From the NCBI GenBank assembly GCA_964020085.1, contig OZ026600.1:12249348-12313347 (forward strand): 64,000 nucleotides of DNA. Direction: 5' to 3'. The first letter of the stretch is position 1. Each line of letters opens with the position of its first letter. Below, one piece after another: positions 1 through 9,880 of this stretch. The notes under the pieces are model-generated. The model worked only from the letters and a program-made list of their open reading frames with translations, made no database searches and had not been told where the DNA came from. This DNA comes from Micromussa lordhowensis (taxonomy: Eukaryota; Cnidaria; Anthozoa; Scleractinia; Lobophylliidae). A program made the position numbers and the translations under genes.

Positions 1-445
1 TTGCAACGCGCGCGAAGCTCGGCTAACGAGGCAGCCAGCCGGCCGCACCCGGGGATCTGCCGGGCTGGTTAGCATAGTGTGACAGTTTGCACAGCTTCGA
101 AACTTTGCATGTGGACTCAGACCGACCCCGGGAGTGCTTTGGTGCCATTAGTTTGCAAAGTTGCAACGCGCGCCAAGCTCGGCTAATTCGCAATCGGGCT
201 GGTTAGCATAGTGTGACATTTTGCGCCGCTCCGAAACTTTGCATGTGGACCCGGACCGACCCCGGGAGTGCTTTGGTGCCATTAGTTTGCAAAGTTGCGA
301 CGCGCGCCAAGCTCGGCTAACAAGGCAGCCAGCCGGCTGCACCCGGGCATCTGCCGGGCTGGTTGGCATAGTGTGACATTTTGCGCAGCTCCGAAACTTT
401 GCATGTGGACCCGGACCGACCCCGGGAGTGCTTTGGTGCCATTAG

Positions 446-579
446 TTTGCAAAGTTGCAACGCGCGCCAAGCTCGGCTAATTCGCAATCGGGCTGGTTAG
501 CATAGTGTGATATTTTGCGCAGCTCCGAAACTTTGCATGTGGACTCGGACCGACCCCAGGATTGCTTTGGTGGCATTAG
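446..579 (+). repeat. Chimeric S monomer at a one-monomer deletion
   Basis: The left part matches the S monomer at 54569-54702 (TTCGCAATC, GTGTGATATTTTGC, GGACTCGG). The right part matches the following S monomer at 54703-54836 (CCCCAGGATTGCTTTGGTGG). Diagnostic bases place the switch between 546 and 557, inside the shared CGGACCGACCCC. Alignment of the window start to the 54-kb region changes from an offset of 54123 to 54257 here, exactly one S monomer. This is the expected product of homologous unequal exchange or single-strand annealing between adjacent monomers. Confidence 0.88.
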
Positions 580-1033
580 TTTGCAAAGTTGCGACGTGCG
601 CCAAGCTCGGCTAACGAGGCAAGCAGCCGGCCGCACCCAGGCATCTACCGGGCTGGTTAGAATAGTGTGACATTTTGCGCAGCTCCCAAACTATGCATGT
701 GGACTCGGACCAACCCCGGGAGTGCTTTGGTGCCATTAGTTTGCAAAGATGCGACGCGCGCCAAGCTCGGCTAATTAGCAATTGGGCTACTTAGCATAGT
801 GTGAGATTTTGCGCAGCTCCGGAACTTTGCATGTGGACTCGGACCGACCCCGGGAGTGCTTTGGTGCCATTAGTTTGGAAAGTTGCGACGCGCGCCAAGC
901 TCGGATAACGAGGCAGCCAGCCGGCCGCACCGGGGGATCTGCCGGGCTAGTTAGCATTGTGTGACATTTTGCGCAGCTCCAAAACTTCGCATGTGCACTT
1001 GGACCGACCCCGGTAGTGCTTTCGTGACATTAG

Positions 1034-1326
1034 TTTGCAAAGTTGCGACGCGCGCCAAGCTGGGCTAACGAGGCAGCCAGCTGGCCGCACCCGGGGACCT
1101 GCCGGGCTGGTTAGCATAGTGTGACATTTTCGCAGCTCCGAAACTTTGCATGTGAACTCGGACCGAACCCGGGAGGGGTTTGGTGCCATTAGTTTGCAAA
1201 GTTGCGACGAGCGCCAAGGTCAGCTAATTAGCAATTGGGCTGGTTAGCATAGTGTGACATTTTGGAGAGCTCCGAAACTTTGCTTGTGGACCCCGACCGA
1301 CATCGGGAGTGCTTTGGTGCCATTAG
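1034..1326 (+). repeat. Marker pair: 159-bp L followed by GGAGAGC-type S
   Basis: The first monomer (1034-1192) is an L with one base lost in TTTTGCGCAGC, giving TTTTCGCAGC, plus GTGAACTCGGACCGAACC and GGGAGGGGTTTGG. The second (1193-1326) is an S with AAGGTCAGCTAATTAG and TTTTGGAGAGCTCC. The same ordered pair recurs at about 2852, 8465, 10923, 13382, 14423, 22445, 44427, 47721, 51015, 55291, 57109, 59167 and 63684. The S member occurs without this partner near 17606, 30629 and 38065. The pair acts as a linkage marker for following HOR descent. Confidence 0.88.
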
Positions 1327-1487
1327 TTTGCAAAGTTGCGACGCGCGCCAAGCTCGACTAACGAGGCAGCCAGCCGGCCACACCTGGGGATCTGCCGGCC
1401 TGGTTAGCACAGTGTGACATTTTGCGCAGTTCCGAAACTTTGCATATTGGACTCGGACCGACCCCGGGAGTGCTTTGGTGCCATTAG
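1327..1487 (+). repeat. 161-bp L subtype (CACACCTGG / GCATATTGG)
   Basis: This L monomer has one extra base where GCATGTGG reads GCATATTGG, plus linked variants CTCGACTAACGAGG, CACACCTGG, CTGCCGGCCTGG and GTTAGCACAGTG. The same subtype recurs at 1782, 2397, 44720, about 48014, 55584 and further family A positions. I noticed it only in the outer zones (1-4.3 kb and 40.3-64 kb), so it is a useful marker of family A against the middle of the window. Confidence 0.85.
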
Positions 1488-1942
1488 TTTGCAAAGTTGC
1501 AACGCGCGCCAAGCTCGGCTAACGAGGCAGCCAGCCGGACGCACCCGGGGATCTGCCGGGCTGGTTAGCATAGTGTGACAGTTTGCGCAGCTTCGAAACT
1601 TTGCATGTGGACTCGGACCGACCCCTGGAGTGCTTTGGTGCCATTAGTTTGCAAAGTCGCGATGCGCGCCAAGCTCGGCTAATTACCAATCGGGCTGGTT
1701 AGCATAGTGTCACAATTTGCGCAGCTCCGAAACTTTGCATGTGGACCCGGACCGACCCCGGGAGTGCTTTGGTGCCATTAGTTTGCAAAGTTGCGACGCG
1801 CGCCAAGCTCGACTAACGAGGCAGCCAGCCGGCCACACCTGGGGATCTGCCGGCCTGGTTAGCACAGTGTGACATTTTGCGCAGTTCTGAAACTTTGCAT
1901 ATTGGACTCGGACCGACCCCGGGAGTGCTTTGGTGCCATGAG

Positions 1943-4000
1943 TTTGCAAAGTTGCAACGCGCGCCAAGCTCGGCTAACGAGGCAGCCAGCCGGACGCACC
2001 CGGGGATCTGCCGGGCTGGTTAGCATAGTGTGACAGTTTGCGCAGCTTCGAAACTTTGCATGTGGACTCGGACCGACCCCTGGAGTGCTTTGGTGCCATT
2101 AGTTTGCAAAGTTGCGATGCGCGCCAAGCTCGGCTAACGAGGCAGCCAGCCGGCCGCACCCGGGAATCTGCCGGGCTGGTTAGCATAGTGTGACATTTTG
2201 CGCAGTTCCGAAACTTTGCATGTGGACTCGGACCAACCCCTGGAGTGCTTTGGTGCCATTAGTTTGAAATGTTGCGACACGAGCCAAGCTCGGCTATCTA
2301 GCAATCCGACTGGTTAGCATAGTGTGACATTTTGCGCAGCTCCGAAACTTTGCATGTGGACTCGGACCGACCCCTGGAGTGCTTTGGTGCCATTAGTTTG
2401 CAAAGTTGCGATGCGCGCCAAGCTCGGCTAACGAGGCAGCCAGCTGGCCACACCTGGGGATCTGCCAACCTGGTTAGCACAGTGTGACATTTTGCGCAGT
2501 TCCGAAACTTTGCATATTGGACTCGGACCGACCCCGGGAGTGCTTTGGTGCCATTAGTTTGCAAAGTTGCAACGCGCGCCAAGCTCGGCTAACGAGGCAG
2601 CCAGCCGGCCTCACCCGGGCATCTGCCGGGCTGGTTAGCATAGTGTGACATTTTGCGCAGCTCCAAAACTTTGCATGTGGACTCGGACCGACCCCAGGAG
2701 TGCTTTGGTGCCATTAGTTTGAAAAGTTGCAATGCGCGCCAAGCTCAGCTAATTCGCAATCGGGCTGGTTAGCATAGTGTGACATTTTGCGCCGCTCCGA
2801 AACTTTGCATGTGGACCCGGACCGACCCCAGGAGTGCTTTGGTGCCATTAGTTTGCAAAGTTGCGACGCGCGCCAAGCTCGGCTAACGAGGCAGCCAGCC
2901 GGCCGCACCCGGGGACCTGCCGGGGTGGTTAGCTTAGTGTGACATTTTCGCAGCTCCGAAACTTTGCATGTGAACTCGGACCGAACCCGGGAGGGGTTTG
3001 GTGCCATTAGTTTGCAAAGTTGCGACGCACGCCAAGGTCACCTAATTAGAAATTGGGCTGGTTAGCATAGTGTGACATTTTGGAGAGCTCCGAAACTTTG
3101 CTTGTGGACCCGGACCGACCCCGGGAGTGCTTTGGTGCCATTAGTTTGCAATGTTGCGACGTGCGCCAACCTCGGCTAACGAGGCAGCCAGCCGGCCGCA
3201 CCCGGGGATCTGCCGGGCTGGTTAGCATAGTGTGACATTTTGCGCAGCTCCGAAACTTTGCATGTGGACTCGGACCAACCCCGGGAGTGCTTTGGTGCCA
3301 TTAGTTTGCAAAGTTGCGACGCGCGCCAAGCTCGGCTAATTAGCAATCGGGCTGGTTAGCATAGTGTGCCATTTTGCGCAGCTCCGAAACTTTGCATGTG
3401 GGCTCGGACCGACCCCGGGAGTGCTTTGGTGCCATTAGTTTGCAAAGTTGAGCCGCGCGCCAAGCTCGGCTTATTAGCAATCGGGCTGGTTAGCATAGTG
3501 TGACATTTTGCGCAGCTCCGAAACTTTGCATGTGGACTCGGACCGACCCCGGGAGTGCTTTGGTGCCATTAGTTTGCAAAGTTGCGACGTGCGCCAAGCT
3601 CGGCTAATTAGCAATCGGGCTGGTTAGCATAGTGTCACAATTTGCGCAGCTCCGAAACTTTGCATGTGGACCCGGACCAACCCCGGGAGTGCTTTGGTGC
3701 CATTAGTTTGCAAAGTTGCGACACGCGGCAAGCTCGGCTAACTAGCAATCCGACTGGTTAGCATAGTGTGACATTTTGCGCAGCTCCGAAACTTTGCATG
3801 TGGACCCGGACCTACCCCGGGAGTGCTTTGGTGCCATTAGTTTGCAAAGTTGCGACGCACGCCAAGCTCGGCTAACAAGGCAGCCAGCCGGCCGCACCCG
3901 GACATCTGCCAGGCTAATTGGCATAGTGTGACATTTTTCGCTGCTCCGAAACTTTGCATGTGGACTCGGACCGACCCCGGGAGTACTTTGGTGCCATTAG
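1943..4000 (+). repeat. 2058-bp HOR, copy at window start
   Basis: Fourteen monomers in the order L L S L L S L S L S S S S L (seven of each, including one 161-bp and one 159-bp L that cancel), totalling 2058 bp. The same series is found at 56200-58257 and 58258-60315. The match to 56200-58257 is at a constant offset of 54257 with only scattered substitutions, for example GCAGTTCTG here against GCAGTTCCG there. It belongs to family A. Confidence 0.88.
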
Positions 4001-4320
4001 TTTGCAAAGTTGCGACGCGCGCCAAGCTCGGCTAATGAGGCAGCCAGCCGGCCGCACCCGGCGATCGGCCGGGCTGGTTAGCATAGTGTGACAGTTTGCG
4101 CAGCTTCGAAACTTTGCATGTGGACTCGGACCGACCGCGGGAGTACGTTGGTGCCATTAGTTTGCAAAGTTGCGACGCGCGCCAAGCTCGGCTAACGAGG
4201 CAGCCAGCCGGCTGCACCCGGGCATCTGCCGGGCTGGTTGGCACAGTGTGACATTTTTCGCTGCTCCGAAACTTTGCATGTGGACTCGAACCAACCCGGG
4301 AAGTGCTTTGGTGCCATTAG

Positions 4321-7300
4321 TTTGCAAAGTTGCGACCAGGCCAAGCTCGGCTAATTAACAATCGGGCTAGTTAGCATAGTGTGACATTTTGTGCAGCTCC
4401 AAAACTTTGCATGTGGACCCGGACCGACCCCGGGAGTGCTTTGGTGCCATTAGTTTGCAAAGTTGCGACGCGTGCCAAGCTCGGCTAATTAGCAATCGGG
4501 CTGGTTAGCATAGTGTGACATTTTGCGCAGCTCCGAAACTTTGCATGTGGACTCGGACCGACCCCGGGAGTGCTTTGGTGCCATTAGTTTGCAAAGTTGC
4601 GACGCGCGCCAAGCTCGGCTTATTAGCAATCGGGCCGGTTAGCATAGTGTGACATTTTGCGCAGCTCCGAAACTTTGCATGTGGACCCGGACCGACCCCG
4701 GGAGTGCTTTGGTGCCAGTAGTTTGCAAAGTTGCGACGCGCGCCAAGCTCGGCTAATGAGGCAGCCAGCCGGCTGCAACCGGGCATCTGCCGGGCTGGTT
4801 GGCACAGTGTGACATTTTTCGCTGCTCCGAAACTTTGCATGTGGACTCAGACCAAACCGGGGAGTTCTTTGGTGCCATTAGTTTGCAAAGTTGCGACGCG
4901 CGCAAAGCTCGGCTAATTAGCAATCGGGCTAGTTAGCATAGTGTGACATTTTGTGCAGCTCCCAAACTTTGCATGTGGACTCGGACCGACCCCGGGAGTG
5001 CTTTGGTGCCATTAGTTTGCAAAGTTGCGATGCGTGCCAAGCTCGGCTAATTAGCAATCGGCTGCTTAGCATAGTGTGACATTTTGCGCAGCTCCGAAAC
5101 TTTGCATGTGGACCTGGACCGACCCTGGGAGTGCTTTGGTGCCATTAGTTTGCAAAGTTGCAATGCGCGCCAAACTCGGTTAACTAGCGAGCCAGCCGGC
5201 CGCACCTGGGGATCTGCCGGGCTGCTTAGCATAGTGTGACATTTTGCGCAGCTCCGAAACTTTGCATTTGGACCCGGACCGACGCAGGTAGTGCTTTGGT
5301 GCCATTAGTTTGCAAAGTTGCGAGGCGCGCCAAGCTCGGCTAACTAGCCAGCCAGCCGGCCGCACCCGGGGATCTGCCGGGCCGCTTAGCATAGTGTGAC
5401 ATTTTGCCCAGCTGCGAAACTTTGCATGTGGATTCGGACCAACCCCGGGAGTGCTTTGATGCCATTAGTTTGCAAAGTTGCTACGCGCGCCAAGCTCGGC
5501 TAATTAGCAATCTGGCTGCTTAGCATAGTGTGACATTTTGCGCAGCTCCCAAACTTTGCATGTGGACTCGGACCGACCCCGGGAGTGCTTTGGTGCCATT
5601 AGTTTGCAAAGTTGCGACGCGCGCCAAGCTCGGCTTATTAGCAATCGGGCTGGTTAGCATAGCGTGACATTTTGCACAGCTCCGAAACTTTGCATGTGGA
5701 CCCGGACCGACCCCGGGAGTGCTTTGGTGCCATTAGTTTGCAAAGTTGCGACGCGCGCCAAGCTCGGCTAACGAGGCAGCCAGCCGGCCGCACCCGGGGA
5801 TCTGCCGGGCTAATTGGCATAGTGTGACATTTTTCGCTGCTCTGAAACTTTGCCTGTGGACTTGGACCGACCCCGGGAGTGCTTTGGTGCCATTAGTTTG
5901 CAAAGTTGCGACGCGCGCCAAGCTCGGCTAATTAGCAATCGGGCTAGTTAGCATAGTGTGACATTTTGCGTAGCTCCAAAACTTTGCATGTGGACCCGGA
6001 CCGAACCAAGGAGTGCTTTAATGCCATTAGTTTGCAAATTTGCGAAGTACGCCAAGCTCTGCTAATTAGCAATCGGGCTGGTTAGCATAGTGTGACATTT
6101 TGCGCAGCTCCGAAACTTTGCATGTGGACTCGGACCGACCCCGGGAGTGCTTTGGTGCCATTAGTTTGCAAAGTTGCGACTCGCGCCAAGCTCGGCTTAT
6201 TAGCAATCGGGCCGGTTAGAATAGTGTGACATTTTGCGCAGCTCCGAAACTTTGCATGTGGACTCGGACCGACCCCGGGAGTGCTTTGGTGCCATTAGTT
6301 TGCAAAGTTGCGACGTGCGCCAAGCTCGGCTAATTAGCAATCGGGCTGGTTAGCATAGTGTCACAATTTGCGCAGCTCCGAAACTTTCCATATGGACCCG
6401 GACCGACCCAGGGAGTGCTTTGGTGCCATTAGTTTGCAAAGTTGCGACACGCGCCAAGCCCGGCTAACTAGCAATCCGACTGGTTAGCATAGTGTGTCAT
6501 TTTGCGCAGCTCCGAAACTTTGCATGTGGACCCGGACCGACCCCGGGAGTGCTTTGGTGCCATTAGTTTGCAAAGTTGCGACGCACGCCAAGCTCGGCTA
6601 ACAAGGCAGCCCGCCGGTCACACCCGGGCATCTGCCGGGCTAATTGGCATAGTGTGACATTTCTCGCTGCTCGGAAACTTTGCATGTGGACTCGGACCGA
6701 CCCCGGGAGTGCTTTGGTGCCATTAGTTTGCAAAGTTGCGACGCGCGCCAAGCTCGGCTAATTAGAAATCGGGCTAGTTAGCATAGTGTGACATTTTGCG
6801 TAGCTCCAAAACTTTGCATGTGGACCCGGACCGAACCCAGGAGTGCTTTGGTGCCATTAGTTTGCAAATTTGCGAAGTACGCCAAGCTCTGCTAATTAGC
6901 AATCGGGCTGGTTAGCATAGTGTGACATTTTGCGCAGCTCCGAAACTTTGCATGTGGACCCGGACCGACCCCGGGAGTAGTTTGGTGCCATTAGTTTGCA
7001 AAGTTGCGACGCGCGCCAAGCTCGGCTAACGAGGCAGCAAGCCGGCCGCACCCGGGGATCGGCCGGGCTGGTTAGCATAGTGTGAGATTTTGCGCAGCTC
7101 TGAAACTTTGCATGTGGACTCGGACCAACCACGGGAGTGCTTTGGTGCCATTAGTTTGCAAAGTTTCGACGCGCGCCAAGCTCGGCTAATTAGCAATCGG
7201 GCTGGTAAGCAGAGTGTGACATTTTGCGCAGCTCCGAAACTTTGCATGTGGACTCGGACCGACCCCGGGAGTGCTTTGGTGCCATTAGTTTGCAAAGTTG

Positions 7301-7422
7301 CGACGCGCGCCAAGCTCGGCTAATTAGCAATTGGGCTGTTTAGCATAATGTGACATTTTGCGCAGCTCCGAAAGTTTGCATGTGGACCCGGACCGACGCA
7401 GGTAGTGCTTTGGTGCCATTAG
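4321..7422 (+). repeat. Irregular S/L stretch without a clear HOR
   Basis: Monomers continue without a break but I see no long unit repeated in tandem. The order is S S S L S S L L S S L S S S S S L S S L S S. It contains two 133-bp S copies (4321-4453, with GCGACCAGGCC; 5016-5148, with CAATCGGCTGC). L copies at 5309 and 7423 carry the CTAGCCAGCC variant with GGGCCGC. The stretch looks like a transition between family A on the left and the 2459-bp HOR on the right. Confidence 0.7.
4454..4587 (+). repeat. Representative short (S) monomer, 134 bp
   Basis: A near-consensus S monomer. After GGCTAA it carries the 9-bp block TTAGCAATC and then GGGCTGG. Together with the preceding bases this creates the perfect 10-bp palindrome GCTAATTAGC, which L monomers lack. 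S subtypes recognisable across the window carry CTAGCAATCCGACTGG, CTTATTAGC, TTCGCAATC, GGGCTAGTTAGC with GCGTAGCTCC, GTGTCACAATTTGC often with TTTCCATATGG, or AAGGTCAGCTAATTAG with TTTTGGAGAGC. The 134-bp length is nearly invariant. The exceptions I found are 133-bp copies at 4321-4453, 5016-5148 and 8624-8756, each a single-base deletion. Non-coding satellite unit. Confidence 0.95.
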
Positions 7423-9880
7423 TTTGCAAAGTTGCTAGGCGCGCCAAGCTCGGCTAACTAGCCAGCCAGCCGGCCGCACCCGGGGATCTGCCGGGCCGCG
7501 TAGCATAGTGTGACATTTTGCGCAGCTCCGAAACTTTGCATGTGGATTCGGACCGAACCCGGGAGTGCTTTGATGCCATTAGTTTGCAAAGTTGCGACGC
7601 GCGCCAAGCTCGGCTAATTAGCAATCGGGCTGCTTAGCATAGTGTGACATTTTGCACAGTTTTGAAACTTTGCATGTGGACCTGGACCGACCCCGGGACT
7701 GCTTTGGTGCCATAAGTTTGCAAAGTTGCGACGCGCGCCAAACTCGGCTAACTAGCAAGCCAGCCGGCCGCACCCGGGGATCTGCCGGGCTGCTTAGCAT
7801 AGTGTGACATTTTGCGCAGCTCCGAAACTTTCCATGTGGACTCGGACCGACCCCGGGAGTGCTTTGGTGCCATTAGTTTGCAAAGTTGCGACGCGCGCCA
7901 AGCTCGGCTTATTAGCAATCGGGCTGGTTAGCATAGTGTGACATTTTGCGCAGCTCCGAAACTTTGCATGTGGACCCGGACCAACCCCACGATTGCTTTG
8001 GTGACATTAGTTTGCAAAGTTGCGACGTGCGCCAAGCTCGGCTAACGGGGCAACCAGCCGGCCGCACCCGGGCATCTACCGGGCTGGTTAGAATAGTGTG
8101 ACATTTTGCGCAGCATCCAAACTTTGCATGTGGACTCGGACCAACCCCAGGAGTGCTTTGGTGCCATTAGTTTGCAGAGATGTGACGCGCGCCAACCTCG
8201 GCTAATTAGCAATCGGGCTACTTAGCATAGTGTGACATTTTGCGCAGCTCCGGAACTTTGCATCTGGACTCGGACCGACCCCGGGAGTGCTTTGGTGCCA
8301 TTAGTTTGGAAAGTTGCGACGCGCGCCAACCTCGGATAACGAGGCAGCCAGCCGGCCGCACCCGGGGATCCGCCGGGCTGGTTAGCACTGTGTGACATTT
8401 TGCGCAGCTCCAAAACTTCGCATGTGGACTTAGACCGACCCCGGTAGTGCTTTGGTGACATTAGTTTGCAAACTTGCGACGCGCGCCAAGCTCGGCTAAC
8501 GAGTTAGCCAGCCGGCCGCACCCGGGGACCTGCAGGGCTGGTTAGCATAGTGTGACATTTTCGCAGCTCCGAAACTTTGCATGTGAACTCGGACCGAACC
8601 CGGGAGGGTTTTGGTGCCATTAGTTTGCAAAGTTGCAACGCGCGCCAAGGTCAGCTAATTAGGAATTGGGATGGTTAGCATATGTGACATTTTGGAGAGC
8701 TCCGAAACTTTGCATGTGGACCCGGACCGACCCAGGGAGTGCTTTGGTGCCATTAGTTTGCAAAGTGGCGACGCGCGCCAAGCTTGGCTAACGAGGCAGC
8801 CAGCCGGTCGCACCCGGGGATCTGCCGGGCTGGTTAGCATAGTGTGACATTTTGCGCAGCTCTGCAACTTTGCATGTGGACTCGGACCAACCACGGTAGT
8901 GCTTTGGTGCCATTAGTTTGCAAAGTTTCGACGCGCGCCAAGCTCGGCTAATTAGCAATCGGGCTGGTTAGCAGAGTGTGACATTTTGCGCAGCTCCAAA
9001 ACTTTGCATGTGGACTCGGACCAACCACGGGAGTGCTTTGGTGCCATTAGTTTGGAAAGTTTCGACGCGCGCCAAGCTCGGCTAATTAGCAATCGGGCTG
9101 GTTAGCAGTGTGTGACATTTTGCGCAGCTCCGAAACTTTGCATGTGGACTCGGACCGACCCCGGGAGTGCTTTGGTGCCATTAGTTTGCAAAGTTGCGAC
9201 GTGCGCCAAGCTCGGCTAATTAGCAATCGGGCTGGTCAGCATAGTGTCACAATTTGCGCAGCTCCGAAACTTTCCATATGGACCCGGACCGACCCAGGGA
9301 GTGCTTTGGTGCCATTAGTTTGCAAAGTTGCGACACGCGCCAAGCTCGGCTAACTAGCAATCCGACTGGTTAGCATAGTGTGACATTTTGTGCAGCTCCG
9401 AAACTTTGCATGTGGACCCGGACCAACCCCGGGAGTGCTTTGGTGCCATTAGTTTGCAAAGTTGCGACGCACGCCAAGCTCGGCTAACAAGGCAGCCCGC
9501 CTGCCACACCCGGGCATCTGCCGGGCTAATTGGCATAGTGTGACATTTCTCGCTGCTCAGAAACTTTGCATGTGGACTCGGACCGACCCCGGGAGTGCTT
9601 TGGTGCCATTAGTTTGCAAAGTTGCGACGCGCGCCAAGCTCGGCTAATTAGCAATCGGGCTAGTTAGCATAGTTTGACATTTTGCGTAGCTCCAAAACTT
9701 TGCATGTGGACCCGGACCGAACCCAGGAGTGCTTTGGTGCCATTAGTTTGCAAATTTGCGAAGTATGCCAAGCTCGGCTTATTAGCAATCGGGCTGGTTA
9801 GCATAGTGTGACATTTTGCGCAGCTACGAAACTTTGCATGTGGACTCGGGCTGACCCCGGGAGTGCTTTGGTGCCATAAG
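7423..9880 (+). repeat. 2459-bp HOR, copy 1 (2458 bp)
   Basis: Seventeen monomers in the order L S L S L S L L S L S S S S L S S. One L is the 159-bp type. The S at 8624-8756 has an additional 1-bp deletion (GCATATGTGAC), which makes this copy 2458 bp instead of 2459. It aligns with copy 2 across its whole length with few differences, for example GCTAGGCGCG here against GCGAGGCGCG in copy 2. Confidence 0.9.

Noticed and set aside
152..285. CENP-B box in the S subtype with TTCGCAATCGGG
   Set aside because: It has TTCG followed by CGGG, but the spacing is 4 bases where the canonical box needs 7 with a central A. It also occurs in only one S subtype.
446..579. Bacterial or phage origin of the window
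   Set aside because: There is no coding density, operon, ribosome-binding site or replication gene. A 64-kb homogeneous tandem array is a eukaryotic feature.
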